From contig CAMOEW010000006.1 in assembly GCA_946612625.1 (NCBI GenBank), positions 1-55,614 of the forward strand: 55,614 nucleotides of DNA, in the 5' to 3' direction. Shown here piece after piece: positions 35,941 through 46,355 of this stretch. Below the pieces are notes generated by a model. That model saw nothing but the letters and a program-made list of their open reading frames with translations, was not told the DNA's origin and searched no databases. The translations under genes were made by a program, and so were the position numbers. Position 1 is the stretch's first letter. Each line of letters begins with the position of its first letter. Source of the DNA: an uncultured Prevotella sp. (GTDB taxonomy: Bacteria > Bacteroidota > Bacteroidia > Bacteroidales > Bacteroidaceae).

Positions 35941-38448
35941 TCAGTTGCGGAACACAAGCCCTGTCCCGAACTCGTCGATGATGATAGGATGGTCGCGATG
36001 CACCTCGTCGGCAAGAATCTGTTTCGAGAGGTCGTTGAGTACATAATTCTGTATTGCCCTCTTTACTGGACGTGCACCGTACTCTGGGTCGTAGCCAACG
36101 TCACTGAGATATTTCACAGCCTGCGGTGTCCAGTCAATCTGTATGCCCTGTGGCTCCAGCATCTTCTTCAGTGAGTTGAGCTGCAGTTTCACTACGTCGG
36201 CAATCTCAGCCTGTGTGAGCTGCTTGAACTGTATAATCTCGTCGATGCGGTTGAGGAACTCGGGGCGCATTGACATGCGCAACTCATCCATCTTCAGGTT
36301 TGATGTCATGATGATGATGGTGTTCTTGAAGTTCGCTGTACGACCCTTATTGTCGGTCAGACGACCGTCGTCCAGCACTTGAAGCAGAATGTTGAACACA
36401 TCGGGGTGGGCTTTCTCTATTTCGTCGAAGAGAACCACACTATATGGCTTGCGGCGCACTGCCTCGGTGAGCTGTCCGCCCTCGTCGTAGCCAACATATC
36501 CCGGAGGCGCACCGATGAGTCGGCTGACGCTGTATTTCTCTTGATATTCACTCATGTCGATACGTGTCATCATTGTCTCATCGTTGAACAGGTAGTCGGC
36601 GAGCGTCTTTGCCAGTTCGGTCTTTCCAACTCCGGTAGGTCCGAGGAAGATGAACGATGCGATAGGACGTTTGGGGTCTTGCAGTCCGGCCCGGCTTCTG
36701 CGCACGGCATCGCTGACGGCAGTGATAGCCTCTTCCTGTCCGATGACACGTTTGTGCAACTCCTCTTCAAGATGAAGTAGTTTCTCACGCTCGCTCTGCA
36801 TCATTCGTGTAACGGGAATTCCTGTCCATCTGGAAACTACCTCGGCAATGTCGTCCTCGGTAACCTCCTCGCGTACCATTGCATCGCCACCCTGAGCGTT
36901 CTTCAACTGTTCCTGGATATTTTTTATATCGTCTTCAAGTGCTTTCAGACGTGAATAGCGTATCTCTGCCACGCGTTCGTAGTTGCCTTCGCGCTCGGCA
37001 CGCTCGGCCTCGAAGCGCAGCTGTTCCATCTGTTGCTTATCTTGCTGAATCTTGTTCACCAGATTGCGCTCACCTTCCCACTTGGCACGGAATGCGCTCT
37101 CCTTCTGCTTCAGCTCGGCAATATCCTTATCCAACTGTGCTATCTTCTCGGTGTCGTTTTCACGCTTTATGGCCTCACGCTCAATCTCTAATTGTTTCAG
37201 CTGGCGAGTGATGTCGTCGAGCTCCTCTGGTACGGAGTCACGCTCCATGCGTAACTTGGCTGCCGCCTCGTCCATAAGGTCGATGGCCTTGTCGGGCAGG
37301 AAACGCTCACTGATATAGCGTTCCGAAAGTTTTACGGCAGCTATGCAGGCATCGTCCTGAATGCGCACCTTGTGGTGGTTCTCATAGCGTTCCTTTAATC
37401 CTCGGAGAATGCTGATGGCCGACAGTTCGTCGGGTTCATCTACTATAACCGTCTGGAAACGGCGCTCGAGAGCCTTGTCTTTCTCGAAGTATTTCTGATA
37501 TTCGTTGAGGGTGGTGGCTCCAATAGAGCGCAACTCGCCACGAGCCAGTGCCGGCTTCAGAATGTTGGCTGCATCCATGGCTCCCTCGCCACCTCCAGCT
37601 CCCACGAGTGTGTGTATCTCATCGATGAACAGTATGATGCGTCCTTCGCTCTTCGTCACCTCGTTGATGACGCTCTTGAGACGTTCTTCGAATTCTCCCT
37701 TGTATTTCGCTCCTGCTACGAGGGCTCCCATGTCGAGTGAATAGAGCTGTTTGTCTTTTAGGTTCTCTGGAACGTCGCCTCTTACAATGCGTTGTGCCAA
37801 ACCCTCGACGATGGCTGTCTTTCCTGTTCCCGGCTCTCCTATTAATATAGGATTGTTCTTAGTGCGACGTGAGAGAATCTGCAGCACACGTCGAATCTCG
37901 TCGTCGCGGCCGATTACCGGGTCGAGCTTCCCGGAACGAGCCTCTTCAACAAGGTTCTTGGCAAAGCGGCTCAGACTCTGATAGTTGTCGTCGGTGCTTT
38001 GCGATTGAACTTTCTGCCCTTGTCGCAGTTCGGTGATGGCTTTCTCGGTTTCCTTTCGGTTGATTCCTGCATCGTTGAGGATACGGCTTGCCGACGAGCT
38101 TACGTCGATTAAAGCAAGTAGAATAGGTTCGATGCTTACAAACTCGTCGCCCAGTTTCTTTGATATGTCTTGAGCACTGAGTAGGACGCGGTTAGAGTCG
38201 CTGCTGAGGTATGGTTCGCCTCCTGTAACCCTCGGCAGGTGTTGTATCTCAGAGTCAACGAGTTGAGTGATATGGTTCGCGTTGGCTCCGACTTTCTGGA
38301 AGATGAAGTTGCAAATGTCTCTTCCTTTCTCCATAACTCCCTTCAGAAGGTGAACAGGCTCGATAGTCTGCTGTCCATTGCGTTGAGCGGTGTTTACTGC
38401 CTCTTGCACTGCCTCCTGAGCCTTGATTGTGAATTTGTCTAACGTCAT
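35941..38448 (-). CDS. clpB: ATP-dependent disaggregase ClpB
   Basis: An 835-residue Hsp100 chaperone that extracts polypeptides from aggregates together with DnaK. In order: Clp N-domain (1-140), AAA1 with Walker A GEPGTGKT (204-211) and DEIH (276-279), coiled-coil M domain (about 400-520), AAA2 with Walker A GPTGVGKT (603-610), Walker B LFDEIE (673-678) and sensor TSNL (715-718). RPEFLNRID follows at 728-736. The protein is shorter than the usual 857-862 residues because only nine residues (KMDELRMSM) separate TSNL from RPEFLNRID. In other ClpB proteins, as I recall them, this stretch is about 29-36 residues. The frame is intact, so this is an in-frame shortening. Upstream sits a strong Shine-Dalgarno (AAAGGAG, 38463-38457) and a candidate operator. 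Confidence 0.96.
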   Translation of the reverse strand: MTLDKFTIKAQEAVQEAVNTAQRNGQQTIEPVHLLKGVMEKGRDICNFIFQKVGANANHITQLVDSEIQHLPRVTGGEPYLSSDSNRVLLSAQDISKKLGDEFVSIEPILLALIDVSSSASRILNDAGINRKETEKAITELRQGQKVQSQSTDDNYQSLSRFAKNLVEEARSGKLDPVIGRDDEIRRVLQILSRRTKNNPILIGEPGTGKTAIVEGLAQRIVRGDVPENLKDKQLYSLDMGALVAGAKYKGEFEERLKSVINEVTKSEGRIILFIDEIHTLVGAGGGEGAMDAANILKPALARGELRSIGATTLNEYQKYFEKDKALERRFQTVIVDEPDELSAISILRGLKERYENHHKVRIQDDACIAAVKLSERYISERFLPDKAIDLMDEAAAKLRMERDSVPEELDDITRQLKQLEIEREAIKRENDTEKIAQLDKDIAELKQKESAFRAKWEGERNLVNKIQQDKQQMEQLRFEAERAEREGNYERVAEIRYSRLKALEDDIKNIQEQLKNAQGGDAMVREEVTEDDIAEVVSRWTGIPVTRMMQSEREKLLHLEEELHKRVIGQEEAITAVSDAVRRSRAGLQDPKRPIASFIFLGPTGVGKTELAKTLADYLFNDETMMTRIDMSEYQEKYSVSRLIGAPPGYVGYDEGGQLTEAVRRKPYSVVLFDEIEKAHPDVFNILLQVLDDGRLTDNKGRTANFKNTIIIMTSNLKMDELRMSMRPEFLNRIDEIIQFKQLTQAEIADVVKLQLNSLKKMLEPQGIQIDWTPQAVKYLSDVGYDPEYGARPVKRAIQNYVLNDLSKQILADEVHRDHPIIIDEFGTGLVFRN

Positions 38449-38504
38449 ATTTTAATCTCCTTTCTTGTTTGTTCTGCGTGTCAACCCGTTTTTCGCAAAC
38501 ATCT

Positions 38505-38527
38505 TGCCAGTATTTGTGGTACTGACA
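38505..38527 (-). promoter_or_regulatory. Near-perfect inverted repeat upstream of clpB, candidate stress operator
   Basis: On the plus strand TGCCAGTA (38505-38512), seven bases, then TACTGACA (38520-38527) form an 8-bp inverted repeat with one mismatch, 57 bases before the clpB ATG. No TAnnTTTG element was found for clpB and no CIRCE element (TTAGCACTC-N9-GAGTGCTAA) is present. The repeat is therefore a candidate site for another heat-shock regulator. Function is inferred only from its symmetry and position. Confidence 0.4.
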
Positions 38528-38618
38528 TTCTGGCGTTTTTCTTGTGTCAAAATGTCGTATCGGTAATAGGCTGTCTAAGTTGCCTAATACTGAAAAATGC
38601 TGAAATGAAGTGAAAAGA

Positions 38619-38650
38619 TTTGGAGGTTTCATAATTAATGATTACCTTTG
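38619..38650 (+). promoter_or_regulatory. Promoter of the alpha-2-macroglobulin-like gene
   Basis: TTTG (38619-38622), 20 bases, then TACCTTTG (38643-38650): a perfect Bacteroidota promoter. Transcription should start near 38657, which excludes a TTG start at 38648 and supports the ATG at 38672. Confidence 0.8.
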
Positions 38651-38671
38651 TGGTTGATTAGTCATGAGCCT

Positions 38672-41600
38672 ATGAGAAAGATATTAACAATCATTTTTAC
38701 AATGATACCCTTGTTTATGTGCGGACAGACCTACGACGCATTGTGGCAACAGGTAGAGAAGGCTTCAAACGACGACCTGCCTAAAACTCGGATGGAAGTA
38801 CTGGCCAAGATTAAGTTGAAGGCAGCAGCGGAACATGCCTACGGCCATCTGCTGAAGGCTTCGTTATGCTACGTCGAGGCGCAGGCATCTGTGGCTCCCG
38901 ACTCTCTCCGTCCTGAAGTGGAGCGGCTTGAGGAGCAGGAGAATGCTGCTTCCGACAAGGTGCTCAAGGCTGTGTATGACGCTCTGCTCTACAGAATATA
39001 TACCTTCAACTTCAGTGCCGACAATGGCGAGGCTACTGCTGCCGCATACAGGGTAAAGGCTATGGAGAATCCGGAATTGCTGGCAACGGTTGCTGATGCG
39101 GCTTTCAAACCATTGGTTACTATAGGTAAAGACAACTCTGTGTTTGGCGGTGACATGCTCAGCGTGATTGCCGAAGTCACGGGCAACTATTCTGTCGCCC
39201 ACGCATACTATGACCGCATGGGCAACCGGCGAGGTGCCTGCATTATGGCGCTGAACGTACTACGACAGCGTCCCTTTACGCGTAATGATAATGTTGCTTC
39301 GTCGAAATACATCGCATCACTCGATTCGCTCATAGGTCTCTATGGCGACCTTGACGAGGCGTGTGAGGCAGCCATTGAGCGCTACAATTATATGCGTGAA
39401 TGCAAGGATGCTACTCCGAAAATGAGCTACGAATATCTGCGGCTTATGGAAGGACGGTGGCCAAACGCACCTCGCCATAATTTCTTCACAAACGAGTTGA
39501 TGGAACTCACTGCTCCGCAATTCATTGCGAGAATGCCGATGGTAGTACGTCCAGGGGATCCGATTATGGTAGTGATGGATGTCCTGAGAAACGTTACGGG
39601 TATTAACATAAAAGTGATGCGAACAGGATTGAAGGGCAATGACACCCTCAGTCCTGACAATGAGACCGACATGATTGCCATAAAGAAGTCGGGCTTAAAG
39701 GAACAGCCTACACTGTCGCACTCGTTGACGTTTAATGGGGAATATGATGACTACGAGGTTTTCGCCGACTCAACGCAATTGATATTCAACGAGCCGGGAG
39801 TGTATCTTGTCGAGATAAGTTCCACGCCATCGTCAGAAATACAGCGGCAATTGATTTATGTAAGTAATATGTTTGTTGTTGCCCAGCATCTGCCGGGCAA
39901 CAAACTGCGCATGGCTGCTCTCAATGCTACTACCGGTCTGCCCGTCGCTGGAGCCAGACTGCGCCTGGTGTTTCCACGCTGGGGCGCAAAACGTGCCGAT
40001 ATTATAGTGGATTGTGACGATAAAGGTGAGACAGTGTGGACATATGGCAACGAACGCCCAGAGAGCATTTTCCCATTCATTGCTGGCGATGAATACAGTT
40101 GTGGAGTGAGTGCATATGGCAACTATTACTATAATGCCAAGAATGAAAGCTACACTAATATCGAAATCTTCACTGATCGGGCTATCTACCGTCCCGGACA
40201 GTTAGTAGAAGTGGCTGCGATAGTATATCAGAACACAGACTATGTTAATAACCATGCACAAGTAGGGCTGGCAGTCAATGCTATACTGCTCGATGCTAAC
40301 GGAAAGACCTTAGACGAAAAGCATCTCACTACCGACGGCTATGGAACTGTCCATACATCTTTTCTTCTGCCACGCAACATCTTGAGTGGCAATTTCTCGG
40401 TACGTATGAACAACACGACGAAGTTTTTCCGTGTCGAGGAGTACAAGCGTCCGACGTTCCATATAGAAGTGGAGAAACCTGGCGTGGATTATAAGGACGG
40501 TGACACACTTAGTGTGAAGGCTACGGCAATGTCCTTCAGTGGAGTGCCGGTACAGGGAGCCAAGGTAAAATACACAGTGCACCGAAATGTGGCACTATGG
40601 TGGCTCGGATATTCGCGCTATCTGAATAGCGGTATTCCCAGTCGCAACGCGATAAAGGAAGTGGTTTACAAGAGTGTGGCAGTAACAGAAGCCGACGGAA
40701 CGTTCACTATGCAGATGCCGATGGTACTGCCTGATGATAGCGGCGACCGACCGATGTTCTACAGTTTTACTGCTGACTGCGATGTTACTAGCATTTCCGG
40801 AGAGACACATACTGGAAGTCTGACGCTACCTATGGGCAGTAAACCGGTGGCACTGTCTGTTGATTTAAAGGATAAGGTGCTTGACAGCGAACTGAAAAGT
40901 CTGACTTTCGGACTACACAACGCGGCTGGAACGGAAATAGCAGGCAATGTGCGCTACCGTTTCGATAATGGTGCGTGGAAAAGCGCTGCGTCAAATGAAA
41001 AACTCTCAATCTCCAGCTCCCAATTTAAGAGTGGCAAACATCTTCTTGAGGCAACGTATGGCGAAGTAGCCATGAAACATAGCTTCGTGGTATTCTCACT
41101 AAAGGACATACGTCCGGCAACCGACACGCATGACTGGTTCTATGTCTCCGCCGACAAGTTTGCAAACGACGGTAAACCCGTGATTGTCCAGGCAGGAGCA
41201 TCCGACAACGACCTCTACATTATATATAGTATAACCGCTGGCGATAAGATTATAGAACAGGGAACTGCCTTGAGAAGCAATGCTCTCGTGAGACGTGAAC
41301 TACGATATAAACCTGAATACGGCTCTGGTCTGCTACTCAACTATATATGGGTGAAAAACGGTAAGGCATATCAGCATCAGTCATTCATCAGTCGTCCGTT
41401 ACCAGACAAGGCTCTGACAATGAAATGGACTACTTTCCGTGACCGACTTAAACCAGGACAGCAAGAAGAATGGCGCTTGAGTATCACAGATGCCAACGGC
41501 AAGCCGGTGACAGCACAACTTATGGCAACACTCTACGACAAGAGTCTTGATGCAATAAGTGAACACCAGTGGAATTTCGTACCATCCATGCGACTGCCCA

Positions 41601-44152
41601 TCCCATCTTCGACACTGCTGTCGTATAACGACCGGCAACAGTTTTTTTCAGCCTCAAAGAGAATTGCCCTTAAAAGTGTTGGCAGCTACAGTTTCAGCCG
41701 TTTGAGCGATGACGTGAACTTCTACTTTGCTAACTTGCGGATAAGAGGTGGGGTAATGCGTCGCATTGCCACACGCAACTTGATGATGGCAAAGGCCGTA
41801 ACTGCTTCCGCAAGAATGGAAAAGGATTCGTATGCTGCCCCCCTGACGGCCGCTGCCAGGACTGTCGTCGAGACGACAACATCACTGTCGGAAGATGAAC
41901 AGCAGAGGGACATCGGTGAGCCGAGCGTCCGTGAGAATCTGCATGAGACTGCATTTTTTGTTACCAATGCGGAGACTGACGCTCAAGGCATTGTCACGTT
42001 GAAGTTCATGCTGCCCGAGAGTCTCACTACATGGAAATTCCTTGGCATTGCTCACACCAGCGACATGAGTTACGGAAGTATCGGGGCAGAGACAGTGGCT
42101 CGTAAGACTGTGATGGTGCAGCCCAACGTACCACGCTTCGTTCGCACAGGCGATGAGACCACTGTCACGGCAAGCATATATAATAACAGTGACGCAGCAG
42201 TCAGTGGCATTGCTGTGATAGAACTTCTCGACCCTGAAACAAATTCTATTATATATAAGGAAGAAAAGGCATTCAGCTCTGAAGGAAAAAGTACTTCGGT
42301 CGTGCCGTTCACATTTAGACCCGATGGTCGTAACGACCTGTTTGTATGCCGTATGTTGGCAAGTGGCAGTGATTTTAGCGATGGTGAGCAGCACTATCTG
42401 CCAGTACTTCCCGACAAGGAGTTTGTCACTGTGACTGTTCCTGTAACTCAGAATACACCGGGTGAGAGGATAGTGTCGCTTGAAAAGCTGTTCCCTGCCG
42501 GTGCTGACAAGCAGAAACTTACTGTAGAATACACCAACAACCCCGTATGGCTGATGGTTCAGGCGCTACCAAGTATCGGCATTCCTGATGGCGACAATGC
42601 TATTTCCCTTGCTGCTGCATACTATGCCAACACCCTTGCTAACCATCTTATACGCCATATACCGTCAATGAAGGGCATATTTGAGAAATGGAATCGTGAG
42701 TTGGGCTCAGAGACTTCGTTAATGTCGGCATTGGAGAAGAACCGGGAACTTAAAGATATTGTGCTCAGCGAAACACCGTGGTTAGGTGACGCTGACAGTG
42801 AGGACGAGCAGAAACACCGCCTCAGCGACTTCTTTGATTCTAACAATATAGGCAATCGTCTGATGACAACGCTGGACAAATTGAAAGCTTTGCAGCAAAG
42901 CGACGGCTCGTGGAGTTGGTGGAAGGGAATGCATGGAAGCTATTGTATGACTGTCGAAGTGGCTGAGATGCTTGTGCGCATGACTCTGCTTACCGGTGAA
43001 AAGACCCAGGCCGATGTTCTTCTTTCCAAGGCATATGCGTTTATCGATGCGAAGACTGTGGATATTGTTGAGCAGATGAAGCGTGATGAGAAGAAAGGCA
43101 TTCGTCAGACATTCCCGAATCATACTGTTCTACAGTATCTTTACCTCCGCTCGTTAGACAACCGCAATCTGTCAGCGAGAACGAAGAGTGCTCATTCGTA
43201 TCTCATCAGCCTACTGAAGAAAGACACAAAGCACCAGACGCTCTACGACAAGGCTCTCTCGGCGGTGGTGCTTCATAAGAATGGTGATAGGAAGAGAGCC
43301 TTAAAATACGTTAAGAGCCTGCATGAATACAGCATCTATACAGAGGAGATGGGACGCTATTACGATTCTCCCCGGGCAATCTATTCATGGTGTGACTATC
43401 GCATACCTACCGAGGTGATTGCTATCGAGGCAATCAGTATGATTACCCCTGCCGACCGTCAGACAATTGAAGAGATGTGTCGATGGTTGCTTCAAGAGAA
43501 ACGCACTCAAGCTTGGAGCACTCCGATAAACAGCGTCAATGCTGTTTATGCGTTTCTCTTAAACAATGATGCAAGAGAATCGTTTAGGACGGTGGAAAAC
43601 ACTTCCATATCAATTGACGGTAAGACAGTTGACTTTCCACAGTCAACAGCCGGATTCGGATACGTGAAGACTTCAATAGATGCAAATACCGGTTTGTCGC
43701 TGACGTTTGCAAAAAGTTCTGAAGGAACATCGTGGGGGGCAGTCTATGCGCAGTTTGTTCAGAAAGCATCAGAGATTGATGCATCGGCAAGTGGAATAAG
43801 TATCAGCCGTGAGATAATCGGCGAACTAAAGGTGGGTGCGCGCATTAAGGTAAAACTTAAAATAAAGAGCGACCGCGACCTTGACTTTGTGCATGTAATA
43901 GACCGAAGAGCAGCTTGCATGGAACCAGTCAATCAACTTAGCGGCTATCATGGTGGAGCATACAGAGTACAGAAAGACTGTTCTGCTAACTATTACTTTG
44001 ATCGATTGGCAAAAGGTACTCACGTGATAGAAACTGAGTATTTCATCGACCGTCAAGGAGTATATTACACCGGTACAGCCACTGTCGGGTGCGCATACTC
44101 TCCTGAGTTCCGTGCAACAGCTCCGGGGATTGAATTGAAAGTGAATAACTAA
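38672..44152 (+). CDS. Alpha-2-macroglobulin family protein without thioester motif
   Basis: A very large exported protein (1826 residues from the ATG at 38672) with signal peptide MRKILTIIFTMIPLFMCGQ. Macroglobulin family features include FTDRAIYRPGQLVEV near residue 505, the SLTTWKFLGIAHTSDM strand following a Ser/Thr/Ala-rich bait-like stretch, and a helical TED-like domain beginning NAISLAAAYYANTL. The thioester motif CxEQ, which covalently traps proteases in complement-like members, is absent. This fits Bacteroidota homologues of the YfaS-like type, which presumably use non-covalent trapping or have another envelope role. The N-terminal ~290 residues before the first macroglobulin domain are helical and TPR-like. 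It is followed after 26 bases by a DUF1573 gene. Confidence 0.88.
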   Translation: MRKILTIIFTMIPLFMCGQTYDALWQQVEKASNDDLPKTRMEVLAKIKLKAAAEHAYGHLLKASLCYVEAQASVAPDSLRPEVERLEEQENAASDKVLKAVYDALLYRIYTFNFSADNGEATAAAYRVKAMENPELLATVADAAFKPLVTIGKDNSVFGGDMLSVIAEVTGNYSVAHAYYDRMGNRRGACIMALNVLRQRPFTRNDNVASSKYIASLDSLIGLYGDLDEACEAAIERYNYMRECKDATPKMSYEYLRLMEGRWPNAPRHNFFTNELMELTAPQFIARMPMVVRPGDPIMVVMDVLRNVTGINIKVMRTGLKGNDTLSPDNETDMIAIKKSGLKEQPTLSHSLTFNGEYDDYEVFADSTQLIFNEPGVYLVEISSTPSSEIQRQLIYVSNMFVVAQHLPGNKLRMAALNATTGLPVAGARLRLVFPRWGAKRADIIVDCDDKGETVWTYGNERPESIFPFIAGDEYSCGVSAYGNYYYNAKNESYTNIEIFTDRAIYRPGQLVEVAAIVYQNTDYVNNHAQVGLAVNAILLDANGKTLDEKHLTTDGYGTVHTSFLLPRNILSGNFSVRMNNTTKFFRVEEYKRPTFHIEVEKPGVDYKDGDTLSVKATAMSFSGVPVQGAKVKYTVHRNVALWWLGYSRYLNSGIPSRNAIKEVVYKSVAVTEADGTFTMQMPMVLPDDSGDRPMFYSFTADCDVTSISGETHTGSLTLPMGSKPVALSVDLKDKVLDSELKSLTFGLHNAAGTEIAGNVRYRFDNGAWKSAASNEKLSISSSQFKSGKHLLEATYGEVAMKHSFVVFSLKDIRPATDTHDWFYVSADKFANDGKPVIVQAGASDNDLYIIYSITAGDKIIEQGTALRSNALVRRELRYKPEYGSGLLLNYIWVKNGKAYQHQSFISRPLPDKALTMKWTTFRDRLKPGQQEEWRLSITDANGKPVTAQLMATLYDKSLDAISEHQWNFVPSMRLPIPSSTLLSYNDRQQFFSASKRIALKSVGSYSFSRLSDDVNFYFANLRIRGGVMRRIATRNLMMAKAVTASARMEKDSYAAPLTAAARTVVETTTSLSEDEQQRDIGEPSVRENLHETAFFVTNAETDAQGIVTLKFMLPESLTTWKFLGIAHTSDMSYGSIGAETVARKTVMVQPNVPRFVRTGDETTVTASIYNNSDAAVSGIAVIELLDPETNSIIYKEEKAFSSEGKSTSVVPFTFRPDGRNDLFVCRMLASGSDFSDGEQHYLPVLPDKEFVTVTVPVTQNTPGERIVSLEKLFPAGADKQKLTVEYTNNPVWLMVQALPSIGIPDGDNAISLAAAYYANTLANHLIRHIPSMKGIFEKWNRELGSETSLMSALEKNRELKDIVLSETPWLGDADSEDEQKHRLSDFFDSNNIGNRLMTTLDKLKALQQSDGSWSWWKGMHGSYCMTVEVAEMLVRMTLLTGEKTQADVLLSKAYAFIDAKTVDIVEQMKRDEKKGIRQTFPNHTVLQYLYLRSLDNRNLSARTKSAHSYLISLLKKDTKHQTLYDKALSAVVLHKNGDRKRALKYVKSLHEYSIYTEEMGRYYDSPRAIYSWCDYRIPTEVIAIEAISMITPADRQTIEEMCRWLLQEKRTQAWSTPINSVNAVYAFLLNNDARESFRTVENTSISIDGKTVDFPQSTAGFGYVKTSIDANTGLSLTFAKSSEGTSWGAVYAQFVQKASEIDASASGISISREIIGELKVGARIKVKLKIKSDRDLDFVHVIDRRAACMEPVNQLSGYHGGAYRVQKDCSANYYFDRLAKGTHVIETEYFIDRQGVYYTGTATVGCAYSPEFRATAPGIELKVNN

Positions 44153-44178
44153 AATAGAAAATAACAGAAACGATACAG

Positions 44179-45240
44179 ATGAACAGAAAAACAATAATAA
44201 CTGCATTACTCATGCTTGTGTCACTTTCTGCTGATGCGCAGAAGCTAACGATTCAGAAAACAGAGATTGACATGGGTACAGTGGTCTATAACACTCCTGC
44301 AACGGCAGTGTTTGAACTGCGTAACAAAGGACTGCGCAAACTGAAGATAGAACAGGTTGACACCGGATGCGGCTGCATGAAAGCCGAATATCCGAATGGC
44401 GACATCGGCATGGGCGAGAAGTTTCAAATCAAGGTTATATTCGACGCTCGACAGCTCGGTCACTTCCAGCGAATGATAAAAGTGAAAAGTAATGGGTTGA
44501 AAGATGATCTCTGGCTGACGATAAAGGGCGTGGTAAAAACCAGCCTTGACGACTACAGCAACATATATCCCTATGGTATTGGCGACCTGTTACTCGACAA
44601 CAATACTTTGGAGTTCGACGATATAAATAAAGGTAAGACGTATGAGCAGACCATCCATGTGATGAATAACGGTAAAAATGTGATGCAACCCAATATGATG
44701 CATCTGCCCCCATATCTTACTGCCTACTGCGTTCCCGATCGTCTGCAGCCTCGTCACGCAGGAGAGATTAAGGTAACGCTGAATCCCTCGAAACTGTCCG
44801 ACTTCGGTCTGACACAGACGTCTATTTACTTGGCTCAGCAGTTAGGCGAGAAAGTAAGTCCCGACAAAGAAATTGTGGTGTCGGCAGTTGTTTTGCCATC
44901 GTTCGATGGCTTGTCGGATACCGATCGGGTTAATGCCCCCAAAATCAGTCTTTCTTCAGAGATTGTGAATATCGGTTTCGCTGGCAAGAAGAAACGCACC
45001 GAGGAAATTATCGTCACCAACGAAGGCCGTTCGGAACTACGTATTTCCTCACTTCAGATGTTTACCGGAGGGTTTACCATGACTCTTGGAAAGAAGAATC
45101 TGCAGCCAGGCGAGGCTACTAAGCTCAAGGTAACAGCCTTTGCCGATCAGATGTCAAAAGTGAAAGGTCATCCTCGTGTGCTTATGATTACCAACGACCC
45201 CACAAAGCCTAAGGTCGTCATTAGTGTTTTAACTCATTAA
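44179..45240 (+). CDS. DUF1573 domain exported protein
   Basis: A 353-residue protein with a signal peptide (about 1-20, SADAQ). DUF1573 signatures occur at residues about 25-115: MGTVVYNTPATAVFELRNKG, then a GCGCMKAEYP motif and a conserved F-x-A-x-x-x-G-x-F strand. A second, similar Ig-like beta-sandwich lies near 260-350 (VNIGFAGKKKRTEEIIVTNEG). These ASPM/SPD-2/hydin-like domains are presumed binding modules in the periplasm or cell envelope; no activity is known. The CGC motif is typical of the first repeat only. It is probably co-transcribed with the macroglobulin-like gene. Confidence 0.85.
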   Translation: MNRKTIITALLMLVSLSADAQKLTIQKTEIDMGTVVYNTPATAVFELRNKGLRKLKIEQVDTGCGCMKAEYPNGDIGMGEKFQIKVIFDARQLGHFQRMIKVKSNGLKDDLWLTIKGVVKTSLDDYSNIYPYGIGDLLLDNNTLEFDDINKGKTYEQTIHVMNNGKNVMQPNMMHLPPYLTAYCVPDRLQPRHAGEIKVTLNPSKLSDFGLTQTSIYLAQQLGEKVSPDKEIVVSAVVLPSFDGLSDTDRVNAPKISLSSEIVNIGFAGKKKRTEEIIVTNEGRSELRISSLQMFTGGFTMTLGKKNLQPGEATKLKVTAFADQMSKVKGHPRVLMITNDPTKPKVVISVLTH

Positions 45241-45254
45241 CATTATATTATACA

Positions 45255-46355
45255 GTGGAGCATCCAGAGAACAGCAATGAATACGCAGGGCTGCAAGTGA
45301 ACAACGGTGTTGAGCAGCCATCGATAATTAATCCGTATATGAACCGTAGCCGTTTCCGCCGTCGTGAAGTTAGTGCCGGCGAGATGGTTGAGGGCATACT
45401 TAAAGGCAACGTCACTATTCTGTCGCAGGCAGTAACGCTTGTAGAGAGTGTCAGTCCTGCCCATCAGCAGAAAGCACAGGAGGTTATCGAGAAGTGTCTT
45501 CCGTATAGTGGCAACAGCATCCGTGTAGGAATCAGCGGTGTGCCGGGAGCAGGAAAGTCAACAAGTATTGATGAATTTGGTATGCACGTACTAAATGAGA
45601 AAGGCGGAAAGCTGGCAGTCCTGGCCATCGACCCGTCGAGTGAGCGTACTAAGGGTTCTATCCTTGGTGACAAGACACGTATGGAAAAGCTGTCGCAGCA
45701 TCCAGATTCGTTTATACGTCCTTCACCGACGGCAGGCAGTCTTGGTGGCGTGGCCCGAAAGACTCGCGAGACCATCATTCTGTGTGAGGCTGCAGGTTTT
45801 GACAAGATTTTTGTCGAGACAGTAGGTGTTGGACAGAGTGAAACTGCTTGTCACTCTATGGTTGATTTCTTCCTCCTAATACAACTTGCAGGGACAGGTG
45901 ACGAACTTCAGGGAATAAAGCGTGGCATCATGGAGATAAGCGACGGTATTGTTATCAACAAGTGTGACGGTGAGAATGTCGAAAAATGCCAGATGGCAGC
46001 AACAAATTTCCGCAATGCACTTCATTTCTTCCCGATGCCCGAAAGCGGTTGGATGCCGAAGGTGCTGTGCTATAGTGGATTTTATGGCACAGGTATAAAG
46101 GATATATGGGATATGATTTATCAATATATTGATTTCGTCAAGGCAAACGGCTACTTCAGCCATCGCCGTAACGAACAGGCTAAATACTGGATGTATGAGA
46201 GCATCAACGAACATCTTCGTATGAGTTTCTACAACAACCCTGTTATCCAGCAGCGTCTTGCCGAAGCAGAACGCAATGTACTCGCTGGACAGAAAACATC
46301 ATTTATGGCGGCAAACAACTTGTTGGAAACATATTTCTCTTTACTATGCAAATAG
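45255..46355 (+). CDS. meaB: MeaB/ArgK-type G3E GTPase (methylmalonyl-CoA mutase chaperone)
   Basis: A 366-residue P-loop GTPase that gates cobalamin delivery to and protects methylmalonyl-CoA mutase, used in propionate/succinate metabolism. It starts at GTG (45255); the N-terminus MEHPENSNEYAGLQVN resembles other Bacteroidota MeaB proteins. Walker A GVPGAGKS is at 95-102. Switch regions follow as AIDPSSERTKGSILGDKTRM and ETVGVGQSE, and the base-recognition motif is NKCD, a variant of NKxD. The mutase genes are not in the window. The stop codon overlaps the ispH start by 10 bases. Confidence 0.94.
   Translation: MEHPENSNEYAGLQVNNGVEQPSIINPYMNRSRFRRREVSAGEMVEGILKGNVTILSQAVTLVESVSPAHQQKAQEVIEKCLPYSGNSIRVGISGVPGAGKSTSIDEFGMHVLNEKGGKLAVLAIDPSSERTKGSILGDKTRMEKLSQHPDSFIRPSPTAGSLGGVARKTRETIILCEAAGFDKIFVETVGVGQSETACHSMVDFFLLIQLAGTGDELQGIKRGIMEISDGIVINKCDGENVEKCQMAATNFRNALHFFPMPESGWMPKVLCYSGFYGTGIKDIWDMIYQYIDFVKANGYFSHRRNEQAKYWMYESINEHLRMSFYNNPVIQQRLAEAERNVLAGQKTSFMAANNLLETYFSLLCK

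Noticed and set aside
38648..38671. TTG start for the macroglobulin-like gene
   Set aside because: The TTG is part of the -7 promoter element, and the ATG at 38672 begins a proper signal peptide.
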